DNA from: Eubacteriales bacterium
GTDB taxonomy: Bacteria > Bacillota > Clostridia > Lachnospirales > Lachnospiraceae
Assembly: GCA_030533405.1 (NCBI GenBank)
Contig: JAUNJF010000004.1
Coordinates: 97,103-161,102 of the forward strand
DNA: 64,000 nucleotides
Direction of reading: 5' to 3'
Shown here: positions 8,758 through 17,606 of the stretch, one piece after another
Layout of the letters: each line of letters starts with the position of its first letter
Position numbering within the stretch: position 1 is the stretch's first letter
The notes under the pieces: model-generated
Databases searched by the model: none
The model's input: the letters and a program-made list of their open reading frames with translations, nothing else
Told to the model about the DNA's origin: nothing
Translations under genes and position numbers: made by a program

Positions 8758-8815
8758 GAAAAGACTGTCGCAGGGGATTAGTATAGATATACTATCATTG
8801 CGGCAGTTTTTTTGA
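8758..8815 (+). terminator. Intrinsic terminator
   Basis: AAGACTGTCGCA pairs with TGCGGCAGTTTTTTT (one G-U pair), with an inner short stem (TAGTATA/TATACTA) between the arms, followed by seven T. Ends the transcript of the upstream kinase-like gene. Confidence 0.85.
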
Positions 8816-8892
8816 GAAGAATACTACGAAGGTAATAGGGACTGAGTGTTTTGTAATTTCTTATATGAATAAAAGAAATAAAGGAGATCAAG

Positions 8893-9255
8893 ATGGATAA
8901 TAAAAAGGATATGAATCAGAATTTAAATGAACAAAATCCAGAGTTTGCAGCATTGCAGCAGTTCTTTGGAGAAAATGTGCAAAAAGAGGCAGACTTTATT
9001 GGTGCGCAGTTGGATGTGGATCCGGAATTGGTGCAAAAGGTGTTAGACTCCTGTGAAGAATTTTCGGCAATTGCGGAAGGAAATCCAGAGTATATTGTGG
9101 AGGAACTTGATGAGGATGGAATTCCAGTAAAAATGATTTCTGGAGATAAAATGTATGCATTTATCAGCGAGCAGACAGGTGTCGCAGAAGATTTATTAGA
9201 TCAAATCTTTGATGCTGAAGTAGACTATTTTGAACAGTTTGGTTTGGTGGAGTAA
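8893..9255 (+). CDS. Acidic hypothetical protein, 120 aa
   Basis: I do not recognise this family. The product is small, very acidic (many Asp/Glu) and soluble, with no membrane segment, Cys pairs or signal peptide. The predicted layout is a helical N-terminal half (PEFAALQQFFGENVQKEADF), then a short beta-like VKMISGDKMYAFI, and a helical end (GVAEDLLDQIFDAEVDYFEQ). AAAGGAGATCAAG before ATG 8893 is a good RBS, which argues that it is a real gene. It stands alone between a terminator and the gatCAB promoter. Confidence 0.7.
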   Translation: MDNKKDMNQNLNEQNPEFAALQQFFGENVQKEADFIGAQLDVDPELVQKVLDSCEEFSAIAEGNPEYIVEELDEDGIPVKMISGDKMYAFISEQTGVAEDLLDQIFDAEVDYFEQFGLVE

Positions 9256-9271
9256 ATCTTGTGATAAAAGA

Positions 9272-9300
9272 TTGATGAAATAAGGGAATTATAGTATACT
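9272..9300 (+). promoter_or_regulatory. Promoter of gatCAB
   Basis: TTGATG (9272-9277), a 17-base spacer, and TATACT (9295-9300), 94 bases upstream of the gatC start. Good sigma-A-type match. Confidence 0.65.
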
Positions 9301-9393
9301 AACTATGTATGTTGATTTGTAATACAATATGGAATAACAATGGTTTGTGAAAATGAATCATATGATGTATATATTATTCGAGGAGGACTGAAT

Positions 9394-9681
9394 ATGCAGA
9401 TTACAGATGAAACCATCGATTATGTTGGAATTCTTGCAAAACTTGAACTTTCAGAGGAAGAAAAAGAGCAGGCAAAAAAGGATATGACCAATATGCTTGA
9501 ATATGTTGGTAAGTTGAATGAGCTTGATACAGATGGTGTGGAACCAATGAGTCACACATTCTCTGTGCACAATGTGTTCCGTGAGGATGTTGTTGTAAAT
9601 GGAGATGACAGAGAGAATATGCTCAAGAATGCACCAGAGCAAAAGGATGGTGCTTATAAAGTTCCTAAAACATTTGATTAA
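9394..9681 (+). CDS. gatC: Aspartyl/glutamyl-tRNA amidotransferase subunit C
   Basis: 95-residue GatC, the small subunit that wraps GatA and stabilises the GatCAB complex, which amidates misacylated Glu-tRNA(Gln) and Asp-tRNA(Asn). Typical features: [21 protein letters not shown] at the N-terminus, TDGVEPMSH, and VFREDVV. GAGGAGG precedes ATG 9394; the frame extends upstream to 9340, but the family starts at this Met. First gene of the gatC-gatA-gatB operon. Confidence 0.95.
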   Translation: MQITDETIDYVGILAKLELSEEEKEQAKKDMTNMLEYVGKLNELDTDGVEPMSHTFSVHNVFREDVVVNGDDRENMLKNAPEQKDGAYKVPKTFD

Positions 9682-9794
9682 ATAAAAATGACATGATATT
9701 GGTGTAATAGTGGGATTTGAACCAAAGCGGAAGTGAATGACCGTTTTATTTGTACAGATCGAAATGAAGCGAGCTGAAAGGAGATAAAGAGAAC

Positions 9795-11264
9795 ATGGAT
9801 TTTAGTTTAACTGCCGTGGAACTCGGTAAGAAAATTAAGAACAAAGAGATTTCGGTTGTGGAAGCAACAAAAGCATATTTAGATAGCTTAGAGGAAAAAG
9901 AAAAGGATATTAAGGCGTTTGTAACGATTGATCGTGAGGGTGCTTTAAAACGTGCGGAAGAAGTACAAGCATTAATAGATGAGGGTAAGTTGACAGGACC
10001 ATTAGCAGGTGTGCCTGTAGGAATCAAGGATAACATGTGTGTGGACGGTATGCTTACAACATGTTCTTCAAAGATTTTATCGAATTTCAAGCCAACCTTT
10101 ACAGCAACTGCGGTACAGAAGTTAGAGGAAGCAGGCGCTGTTATCATTGGTAAAACAAACATGGATGAGTTTGCGATGGGTTCTACTTCAGAGACTTCGT
10201 ATTATGGAGCAACAAAGAATCCATGGGATTTGGATCGTGTGCCTGGTGGTTCTTCCGGTGGTTCTGCAGCAGCAGTTGCAGCAGAGGAAGTACCTTATGC
10301 ATTGGGTTCTGACACAGGTGGAAGTATTCGTCAGCCTGCAGGATTTTGTGGTGTAACTGGTATTAAGCCAACCTATGGTCGTGTGTCACGTTATGGTTTG
10401 ATTGCATATGGTTCTTCGCTTGATCAGATTGGACCTTTGGCAAAGGATGTAACAGATTGTGCTACAATCTTAGAGATTATCTGTGGAAAAGATGAAAAGG
10501 ACTCTACTTCTGTGAAGGAGTCTGGGGATGACTTTACAGCTGCTTTAGTAGATGATGTGAAGGGAATGAAAATTGGTATTCCAAAAGATTATTTTGGAGC
10601 AGGCTTAGACCCAGAAGTAAAGGAAGGCGTGATGGCTGCTGCAAAGGTGCTTGAGGAAAAGGGGGCAATTGTAGAGGAGTTTGATTTAAGCTTGGTTGAA
10701 TACGCAATTCCAGCTTATTATATCATTGCTTCTGCAGAGGCTAGTTCTAATTTAGAGCGTTTTGATGGTGTGAAATATGGATATCGTACAGAAGAGTTTT
10801 CGGACCTTCATAACATGTACAAAAAGACGCGTTCTGAAGGATTTGGACCAGAGGTTAAGAGAAGAATTATGTTAGGTTCTTTTGTTCTTTCTTCAGGATA
10901 TTTTGATGCGTACTATATGAAAGCATTACGTACAAAGGCATTGATTAAGCAGGCATTTGATAAAGCCTTTGAAAAATATGATGTGATACTTGGACCAGTT
11001 GCGCCAACGACAGCGCTTAAGATTGGTGAATCATTAAGTGATCCAATTAAAATGTATCTTGGTGATGTTTATACGGTATCTGTGAATTTGGCAGGTCTTC
11101 CAGGTATCTGTTTACCATGTGGTACAGATAGCAAGGGATTGCCAATCGGTTTACAGTTGCTTGGTAAACATTTTGATGAAAAGAGCATTATTCGTGCAGC
11201 ATATGCATATGAGCAGACAAGAAGCTATGAAAGACCAGCATTTGCAACAGGAAAGGAGGCATAA
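9795..11264 (+). CDS. gatA: Aspartyl/glutamyl-tRNA amidotransferase subunit A
   Basis: 489-residue amidase-signature enzyme that hydrolyses glutamine (or asparagine) and channels ammonia to GatB. The Ser-cisSer-Lys triad is visible: Lys78 in VGIKDNM, Ser153 in PGGSSGGS, and Ser177 in GSDTGGSIRQPA. Length and motifs are standard, and AAAGGAG precedes the ATG. It ends two bases before gatB and is probably translationally coupled to it. Confidence 0.97.
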   Translation: MDFSLTAVELGKKIKNKEISVVEATKAYLDSLEEKEKDIKAFVTIDREGALKRAEEVQALIDEGKLTGPLAGVPVGIKDNMCVDGMLTTCSSKILSNFKPTFTATAVQKLEEAGAVIIGKTNMDEFAMGSTSETSYYGATKNPWDLDRVPGGSSGGSAAAVAAEEVPYALGSDTGGSIRQPAGFCGVTGIKPTYGRVSRYGLIAYGSSLDQIGPLAKDVTDCATILEIICGKDEKDSTSVKESGDDFTAALVDDVKGMKIGIPKDYFGAGLDPEVKEGVMAAAKVLEEKGAIVEEFDLSLVEYAIPAYYIIASAEASSNLERFDGVKYGYRTEEFSDLHNMYKKTRSEGFGPEVKRRIMLGSFVLSSGYFDAYYMKALRTKALIKQAFDKAFEKYDVILGPVAPTTALKIGESLSDPIKMYLGDVYTVSVNLAGLPGICLPCGTDSKGLPIGLQLLGKHFDEKSIIRAAYAYEQTRSYERPAFATGKEA

Positions 11265-11266
11265 AA

Positions 11267-12697
11267 ATGAGTAAAGTTTATGAAACAGTAATCGGTTTGG
11301 AAGTACACGTAGAGTTAGCAACAAAGACAAAGATTTTCTGTGGTTGTTCGACTGCATTTGGTGGAGCTCCTAATACACATACTTGTCCAGTTTGTACTGG
11401 TATGCCTGGTTCCCTTCCTGTATTAAATAAAGAGGTTGTAAATAAAGCAATCGCTGTAGGATTGGCAACCAATTGTACCATTACACAGAATTGTAAATTT
11501 GATCGTAAGAATTATTTTTATCCAGATAATCCACAAAATTATCAGATTTCACAGCTTTACTATCCAATTTGTCGAGATGGTAAGGTAGAGATTTGTGTGG
11601 ATGGCAAGAAGAAGTTTGTCGGAATTCACGAGATTCATATGGAGGAAGATGCGGGTAAGTTGATTCATGATCCATATACAGATAGTTCATTGGTAGATTT
11701 TAACCGTTCTGGTGTACCTTTGATTGAAATCGTATCAGAACCGGATATGCGTTCTGCTGAGGAAGTAATTGCATATCTTGATAAGTTACGTACAACCATT
11801 CAGTATCTTGGTGCGTCAGATTGTAAGTTGAATGAGGGTTCTATGCGTGCGGATGTGAACTTATCTATCCGTGAAGTAGGTGCAACAGAATTTGGTACAC
11901 GAACAGAGATGAAGAACTTGAATTCCTTTAAGGCAATCGCAAGAGCGATTGAAAATGAGAGAGAGCGTCAGATTGACTTGTTAGAGGCAGGACAAGAGGT
12001 TGTTCAGGAAACAAGACGTTGGGATGATACAAAGGAATATTCTTATGCAATGCGTTCTAAAGAGGATGCGCAGGATTACCGTTATTTCCCAGATCCAGAC
12101 CTTGTGCCAATTATCATCAGTGATGCATGGTTAGAGGAAATTCGTAACAATCAGCCAGAATTCCGTGAGGAAAAAATGACTCGTTATCAGGAAGAATTTG
12201 GACTTCCAGAATATGATGCAGAGATTTTAACTGGAACAAAGAAGTTAGCGGATATCTTTGAGGAAACAGTTGCACTCGGTGCAAATCCAAAGAAGGTTTC
12301 AAACTGGTTGATGGTTGAAACAATGCGTCTTTTGAAGGAAAAAGAGATGGATGCAGATGATATTCAGTTCTCGGCCGCAAATCTTGCTAAATTGATTCAG
12401 CTTGCTGATTCACAGGCAATTAACTCAAGTGTTGCAAAAGAAGTGTTTGAAGTGATTTTTGAGAAAGATATCGATCCAGATCAATACGTGGAAGAAAAGG
12501 GATTGAAGACTGTAAATGATGAGGGTGAATTGCGCGCTACAGTAGAAAAGGTAATCGCTGAAAATCCACAGTCCGTAGAAGATTATAGAAATGGTAAAGA
12601 GAAAGCCATTGGATTCTTGGTAGGCCAGACGATGAAGGCTATGAAGGGTAAAGCAAATCCAGGAATGGTAAATCAAATTTTAAAAGAGTTATTATAA
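11267..12697 (+). CDS. gatB: Aspartyl/glutamyl-tRNA amidotransferase subunit B
   Basis: 476-residue GatB, which carries the kinase/amidation site that activates the misacylated tRNA and adds the amide. Signatures: ETVIGLEVHVEL, two Cys pairs CGCS and CPVC for zinc near the N-terminus, RKNYFYPDNPQNYQISQ, and the YqeY-like tail domain ending NPGMVNQILKELL. AAAGGAGG overlaps the end of gatA. With GatC and GatA it completes the trimeric transamidosome. Confidence 0.97.
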   Translation: MSKVYETVIGLEVHVELATKTKIFCGCSTAFGGAPNTHTCPVCTGMPGSLPVLNKEVVNKAIAVGLATNCTITQNCKFDRKNYFYPDNPQNYQISQLYYPICRDGKVEICVDGKKKFVGIHEIHMEEDAGKLIHDPYTDSSLVDFNRSGVPLIEIVSEPDMRSAEEVIAYLDKLRTTIQYLGASDCKLNEGSMRADVNLSIREVGATEFGTRTEMKNLNSFKAIARAIENERERQIDLLEAGQEVVQETRRWDDTKEYSYAMRSKEDAQDYRYFPDPDLVPIIISDAWLEEIRNNQPEFREEKMTRYQEEFGLPEYDAEILTGTKKLADIFEETVALGANPKKVSNWLMVETMRLLKEKEMDADDIQFSAANLAKLIQLADSQAINSSVAKEVFEVIFEKDIDPDQYVEEKGLKTVNDEGELRATVEKVIAENPQSVEDYRNGKEKAIGFLVGQTMKAMKGKANPGMVNQILKELL

Positions 12698-12704
12698 GAT
12701 ATTT

Positions 12705-12738
12705 ACGGCTGTTGTGATGTGATATTTCCAACAGCCGT
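12705..12738 (+). terminator. Stem-loop after gatB (weak terminator)
   Basis: ACGGCTGTTG (12705-12714) is fully complementary to CAACAGCCGT (12729-12738) around a 14-base loop. No T-run follows, so termination may be partial or Rho-assisted, leaving some readthrough into the response regulator that starts 24 bases later. Confidence 0.5.
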
Positions 12739-12761
12739 TAAGAAGTTGAGGGGTGAATCCG

Positions 12762-13136
12762 ATGGGGGAGAATACGCAAAAGATAATTCTTGCGGTGGAT
12801 GATGAACCGTTGAATATTCGAATGATACAATTTGTGATGAAAGATGAACGGAATTACAAGTTGGTGTGTACAAATAGTGGTAAAGAAGCACTTTCTTTGC
12901 TCGAGGAACAAAATATTGATTTGGTGTTATTAGATGTAAAAATGCCTGAAATGGATGGTTTTGAAACGCTAGAAAAAATACAGGAAAAGTATAGTGTGCC
13001 AGTTGTGTTTTTGACTGCAGATCAAGATGCGGAAACAATTCAAAGGGCAGCAGATATGGGTGTGAAGAATTATCTTTCAAAACCATTTTTGCCTGCTGAT
13101 TTAAAGAAAATTGTGAAAGCTGTTTTGGATGAATAA
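12762..13136 (+). CDS. Single-domain response regulator (CheY-like REC)
   Basis: 124-residue receiver with no output domain. Acidic pocket Asp13/Asp14 in AVDDEP, phosphorylation site Asp58 in LLLDVKMPEMDG, the conserved switch Thr in FLTADQDAE, and Lys in YLSKPF. The start at 12762 is preferred because GAGGGG lies about 10 bases upstream; a GTG at 12753 is too close to it. It ends inside the upstream extension of the hybrid kinase frame. It is likely a phosphate sink or phosphorelay intermediate for the kinase next door, acting through protein contacts rather than DNA. Confidence 0.88.
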   Translation: MGENTQKIILAVDDEPLNIRMIQFVMKDERNYKLVCTNSGKEALSLLEEQNIDLVLLDVKMPEMDGFETLEKIQEKYSVPVVFLTADQDAETIQRAADMGVKNYLSKPFLPADLKKIVKAVLDE

Positions 13137-13158
13137 CAGAAAAACCAGGTGGGGATTT

Positions 13159-16100
13159 ATGGAGAAAACAAAAGAAAAGAAGGACAAATTTTATAAAAGA
13201 CAATCCTTTGTTATATCATTAATTGCACTGAGTTTGTTAATGATTGGTATTTTTTTGCTAAACGTTATGATTATTAAACGTTCAGAGAATGCCAGGATGA
13301 TGTCGGAAGGACAAATTCAGATGACCAGTATTACTGCTGAGGTGGAAAGTAATCTGTATCAGGCAGAATGTATGGTCGATGGTATGGCGAATTATCTCGA
13401 GCATTTATTGGAGAATAATGAGTCAAGCGATGACGAAATATGGAAATTTGTCGAAGAACAGCAAAGTAAAATTCAGGAAAAGTCAGACAATCAGTGTTTT
13501 GCAACCTATGTTGCGCATGATGAACGTTTGTATATGCAAGGGTTTACGCCAGGTGAAGATTGGGTACTTTCAGAACGTGCATGGTATATTGGTGCAAAGA
13601 AAAAAGCAGGTGGAGTCTTTATTTCTTCTCCTTATGTAGATGCGAGTACGGGAAAAATGTGTTACAGCGTATCGAAACTGTTGTCAGACGGAGAGACGAT
13701 TATCAGTGTGGACTACTACATGGATCGTATCCAGAATTTCATTGAGGAAATGAATCGCGAAAATGGTGGCATCAGTTTGATTGTCAACGAGAACGGAATG
13801 ATTGTAGGACATTCCAATGCAGAATATATTGGCAGGGGATATGAATCTCTTCCATACGCCGATATTGTAAAGAAAACATTTTCTTTGTATGGTGATTCTT
13901 TTGTTTACAAATCAAATGGTGTTGCCTATAACGTATTTTCGGATAAGACAATTTATGATTGGTATATGATTGTATGTGTAGAGCCTGGTAGTGTAAATTC
14001 TTCTGTGGCAAAAGAATATCATATGATTTTATTTGTCATTTTATTACTGGCAGCTTGTCTGATCGGCTTATACATTTATAACTACAGAAATAAGTATCGT
14101 TCTGAACAGCGATTGATGGTAAAGGATAATGTTTTAAATTCGATTGAGGATGAATGGCAAAAATATAAAGCGATGCTTTTGACGCAGACACATCTAGCTG
14201 ACTCTGGAGACTGGGGAAGAAACAATGTGATGGAGCAGATTCAGTTGATTACGGAATCGATGTCCGGAAGATTGGGGAACTTAATTCAAAAGCCAGAAGA
14301 GGAAATTGCGTACAAAGAAGATGAGACAGAATCGATTTCGAATGGTAATCACAAATCTAAATTTTTAGTGATTGTATGTATTATTGCATTAACCAGTTTG
14401 CTTGCGTTGACGATTAATACCATCACCCAATATCGATGGGGTAATACTAAAATGCAAAATGAGATGAAGGATTACTACTATCAAACCAAAGATTGGGTAA
14501 CGGAAAACAAGAAGCTGGTAAATACTTTAGCACAGACGATATCTGTAAATCCGAAGTGTGTTGAGGATTATGAAGCGTGTGTGGAATATTTAAATGACAT
14601 GGTAAGTGATTATGATGATATTTCTGTAGCGTATATTGTAAATCCAGAATGGGAACACACAGTTATTATGAATAACGGATGGGAACCACCTGAGGATTGG
14701 AAGGTGGAAGAGCGCGGATGGTATCAGGAAACGATGCAGTCCAATAATGAAAATGGATTTAATGTTTCGACGCCATATTTGGACGAGCAGACTGGCTATT
14801 ACTGTGTAACGCTCAGTCAAATTGTATATGATGCAAGAGGTAATCGAATTGGCTTGTTGGGTATCGATTACTATATGGATAAGTTGATTGATATTTTAGG
14901 TGAAAGTTATTCCGATGACGGTTATGCATTTTTGGTAGACATGGATTACAATGTGTTAAACCATCCAAATGATGCATATCAGATGAAACCAGATGCATCT
15001 ACGAATGCAGGTGATTTGTGCTATCGAGAGGTTTTGACAAGTGACGAAGTAACAATGATTAAGGACTACGATGGAAAACATCGTTTGTGTATTAGACAGG
15101 AAGAGGATATTTCTGGATTTACTGTTATTGTAGTAAAGAGCATGTGGATTATGTATCGAAACATGTTTGTGACGGATTTATTATTCCTTTTGCTGTTTGG
15201 ACTTTGTATTATCATTGTCATGGTGATTATGAACAAACTGGGTCGGATGCAACAAAAAACAAATCAGGAATTAAAAATGGCGGCGGAAAGTGCGAGTGCA
15301 GCGAGTAAGGCCAAAAGTGATTTCCTTGCACAAATGTCTCATGAAATACGAACTCCAATCAATGCGGTTTTGGGTATGAATGAGATGATTCTACGTGAGA
15401 GTACAGATGGCGAGATTATTGATTACGCAACGAATATTCAAAGTGCAGGTCGAACATTGTTAAACCTAATCAACAGTATTTTGGATTTTTCAAAAATTGA
15501 AGATGGAAAGATGGAGATTGTACCAATTGAGTACGATACTGCCTCTATGATTAATGATTTGGTGCATATGATTTCTGATCGTGCAGAGAAGAAAAATTTG
15601 TTGTTAAGCCTTGAGGTGGATTCCACAATTCCGAAAACATTGTATGGCGATGATGTTCGAATTCGACAGATTATTACCAATTTGCTGACCAATGCGGTGA
15701 AGTATACGCCAAAAGGAACGGTTACGTTGACGATTCGTTCTGAACAGGCTGAAGATGCACAGGGAATTAACTTGTATGTGGAAGTAAAGGATACTGGAAT
15801 GGGTATCAAAGAGGAGGATATCGAGAAGCTGTTTATGTCCTTCCAAAGACTGGATTTAAAGAAAAATCGTAATGTGGAGGGAACCGGTCTTGGTATTTCC
15901 ATTGTACAAAGATTGCTTTCTCTTATGAACAGTAGTCTTCAGGTGCATAGTGTGTATGGAAAGGGTTCTGTATTTTCATTTACTATTTATCAAAAGGTGG
16001 TGGATGGAACACCAATTGGTGATTATAAGGAACGATTGGAAAAGAGTAAGCGTGAGGCGAAAAATAATACCTTTATTTATGCGCCGGATGCAAAGATTTT

Positions 16101-17010
16101 AATTGTAGATGATTATCCACTGAATTTAAAAGTTGCATCAGGATTATTAAAACGTTGTGGTATTATTCCGGTTACAGCATTAAGCGGAAAGCAATGTCTG
16201 GAAACTGTGAAGGAAATGAAGTTTGATATTATCTTTTTGGATCATATGATGCCAGAGATGGATGGTATTGAAACGTTACAGGCACTTAGAGAATCAGGAG
16301 ATTTGCCAGAGAAAACAAAGGTTGTGATGATGACTGCGAACGCCATTTCTGGTGCGAGAGAGGAATATATCGGTGCAGGTTTTGATGAATATTTGACAAA
16401 ACCAATTGAGATTGGACAGTTAGAACGTGTGCTTAAGAATTTCTTGCCAAAAGAAAAGATATCCTTTAAGACAGAAACGCAATCACTGAGCCAAGAGGTG
16501 GCTGAAAAGGCGGAGCAGAATGGGGATATTACAGAAGAAATAGCGGAAACACAGACGAATGTCTTGAGGGAATCAGACACAAGTCAACAACAAGAAAATG
16601 AGGAAGGGTTACAGGAGGAAAATGAAATGGGAGAGGATACATTTACCCCAAGTGAATTATTAGAAATATCACAGTGCTTATCAGAACTTTCGGTAGAAGA
16701 GGGATTGTCATACTGTATGGAGTCAAAATCATTTTATTTAGAGATATTGGCAGACTATATTGACGAGGATAAGGAAACTGTTTTGGATGGTTATTTGGAG
16801 AGCGAGGATATGAAGAATTATGCCATTGTGGTACATAGCCTAAAGGGTGTATCCAAAACAATTGGATGTAATTCGTTGTATGAAAAGACGTTCGCATTAC
16901 AAAAAGCATCCGAAGAAGAGGATTTAGCGTTCGTGAAAGAAAATCATGGACCAGCAATGAAGCAGTATGTTGCGTTAAAGAAAGCAATTGCAGAATATTT
17001 GAATAAATAA
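13159..17010 (+). CDS. Hybrid sensor histidine kinase with two tandem extracellular sensor modules, REC and HPt
   Basis: 1,283 residues. Order: TM (17-39), extracellular Cache-like sensor with the GEDWVLSERAWY signature, TM (286-308), cytosolic spacer, TM (397-420), a second Cache-like sensor with PPEDWKVEERGWY, TM (669-700), short coiled linker, HisKA with phospho-His near 727 in SHEIRTPINAVLGM, HATPase_c (N box near 838, GTGLGIS near 907), REC with Asp1028 in FLDHMMPEMDG, an acidic Glu/Gln-rich linker, and HPt with His1226 in VVHSLKGVSKTIG. RBS AGGTGGGG precedes ATG 13159. No DNA-binding output is present, so the signal must leave by phosphotransfer, perhaps to the upstream REC protein. Confidence 0.88.
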   Translation: MEKTKEKKDKFYKRQSFVISLIALSLLMIGIFLLNVMIIKRSENARMMSEGQIQMTSITAEVESNLYQAECMVDGMANYLEHLLENNESSDDEIWKFVEEQQSKIQEKSDNQCFATYVAHDERLYMQGFTPGEDWVLSERAWYIGAKKKAGGVFISSPYVDASTGKMCYSVSKLLSDGETIISVDYYMDRIQNFIEEMNRENGGISLIVNENGMIVGHSNAEYIGRGYESLPYADIVKKTFSLYGDSFVYKSNGVAYNVFSDKTIYDWYMIVCVEPGSVNSSVAKEYHMILFVILLLAACLIGLYIYNYRNKYRSEQRLMVKDNVLNSIEDEWQKYKAMLLTQTHLADSGDWGRNNVMEQIQLITESMSGRLGNLIQKPEEEIAYKEDETESISNGNHKSKFLVIVCIIALTSLLALTINTITQYRWGNTKMQNEMKDYYYQTKDWVTENKKLVNTLAQTISVNPKCVEDYEACVEYLNDMVSDYDDISVAYIVNPEWEHTVIMNNGWEPPEDWKVEERGWYQETMQSNNENGFNVSTPYLDEQTGYYCVTLSQIVYDARGNRIGLLGIDYYMDKLIDILGESYSDDGYAFLVDMDYNVLNHPNDAYQMKPDASTNAGDLCYREVLTSDEVTMIKDYDGKHRLCIRQEEDISGFTVIVVKSMWIMYRNMFVTDLLFLLLFGLCIIIVMVIMNKLGRMQQKTNQELKMAAESASAASKAKSDFLAQMSHEIRTPINAVLGMNEMILRESTDGEIIDYATNIQSAGRTLLNLINSILDFSKIEDGKMEIVPIEYDTASMINDLVHMISDRAEKKNLLLSLEVDSTIPKTLYGDDVRIRQIITNLLTNAVKYTPKGTVTLTIRSEQAEDAQGINLYVEVKDTGMGIKEEDIEKLFMSFQRLDLKKNRNVEGTGLGISIVQRLLSLMNSSLQVHSVYGKGSVFSFTIYQKVVDGTPIGDYKERLEKSKREAKNNTFIYAPDAKILIVDDYPLNLKVASGLLKRCGIIPVTALSGKQCLETVKEMKFDIIFLDHMMPEMDGIETLQALRESGDLPEKTKVVMMTANAISGAREEYIGAGFDEYLTKPIEIGQLERVLKNFLPKEKISFKTETQSLSQEVAEKAEQNGDITEEIAETQTNVLRESDTSQQQENEEGLQEENEMGEDTFTPSELLEISQCLSELSVEEGLSYCMESKSFYLEILADYIDEDKETVLDGYLESEDMKNYAIVVHSLKGVSKTIGCNSLYEKTFALQKASEEEDLAFVKENHGPAMKQYVALKKAIAEYLNK

Positions 17011-17062
17011 TGGAAAATGATGCATCCTATTTTTATATGAATAAGAAAAGTGAGGTAAAAAT

Positions 17063-17494
17063 ATGGATGCAAATACGATTGAATTGTTAAAGGAATGTAG
17101 TTCAGGCTGTAAGATGGCGATTGATAGTATTTCGCAGATTCGAGACTATGTACAGGATGCAAAGCTGCGAGAACTATTGATGGCATATAATCAAAAGCAT
17201 GTGGAGTTACAGACGAAGATTCGTCAATTGTTGGGACAGTGTGATGAAGAAGATAAGGATCCAAGTTTAATGGCGGAGTGGTGCTCCAAAATGAAAATCA
17301 GTATGAAAATGAATATGCATCCAGATGATCATCAGGTTGCCAAACTGATGATGGATGGCTGTAATATGGGAATTCAATCGGTTAGTGAGTATGTAAACAA
17401 ATATCCAGACGCTTCACCACAGGCACAGGATGTAGCGAAGGAGTTAATTAAGGCAGAAGAAGACTTTATGATTGAGATGAAGGAATTTGTTTAA
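17063..17494 (+). CDS. Helical hypothetical protein, possibly ferritin-like four-helix bundle
   Basis: 143 residues, all-helical by composition, rich in Met, Glu and Lys, with Cys at three scattered positions (LKECSSGC, EWCSKMK, DGCNMGIQ). The spacing of helices (IELLKECSSGCKMAIDSISQ; LRELLMAYNQKHVELQTKI; DHQVAKLMMDGCNMGIQSV; AKELIKAEEDFMIEMKEF) resembles small ferritin-like stress proteins (DUF2383/PA2169 type), but iron ligands are not clear. AAGTGAGGTAAAA precedes the ATG. It follows the hybrid kinase by 52 bp and may share its transcript. Function not known. Confidence 0.65.
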   Translation: MDANTIELLKECSSGCKMAIDSISQIRDYVQDAKLRELLMAYNQKHVELQTKIRQLLGQCDEEDKDPSLMAEWCSKMKISMKMNMHPDDHQVAKLMMDGCNMGIQSVSEYVNKYPDASPQAQDVAKELIKAEEDFMIEMKEFV

Positions 17495-17496
17495 TC

Positions 17497-17577
17497 TAGG
17501 AAATTGTGATACTCAATTTAGGTGGTTGACAGTTGTACAACATTAATCTGCATGATTGAGAGTATCACAATTACTTA
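17497..17577. repeat. 81-bp relative of the palindromic element (short form)
   Basis: The left end TAGGAAATTGTGATACT and right end AGTATCACAATTACTTA form terminal inverted repeats with 14 of 17 positions paired. The first 44 bases align without gaps to the left end of the 6861-7070 element at 34 of 44 positions, including GGTGGTT and AGTTGT. The long internal arms of the larger copy are missing. The flanks show an inverted extension (TTTAATCT/AGATTAAA), not a direct repeat, so no target duplication is visible. It starts three bases after a stop codon, similar to the other copy. Confidence 0.7.
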
Positions 17578-17606
17578 AGATTAAAACAAATAAGAAAGGG
17601 ATTAGC

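Noticed and set aside
12703-13203. Minus-strand 166-residue open frame over the response regulator
   Set aside because: It lies opposite a well-supported REC gene, has no RBS, and its translation is rich in His, Ser, Pro and Phe as expected from an antisense frame.
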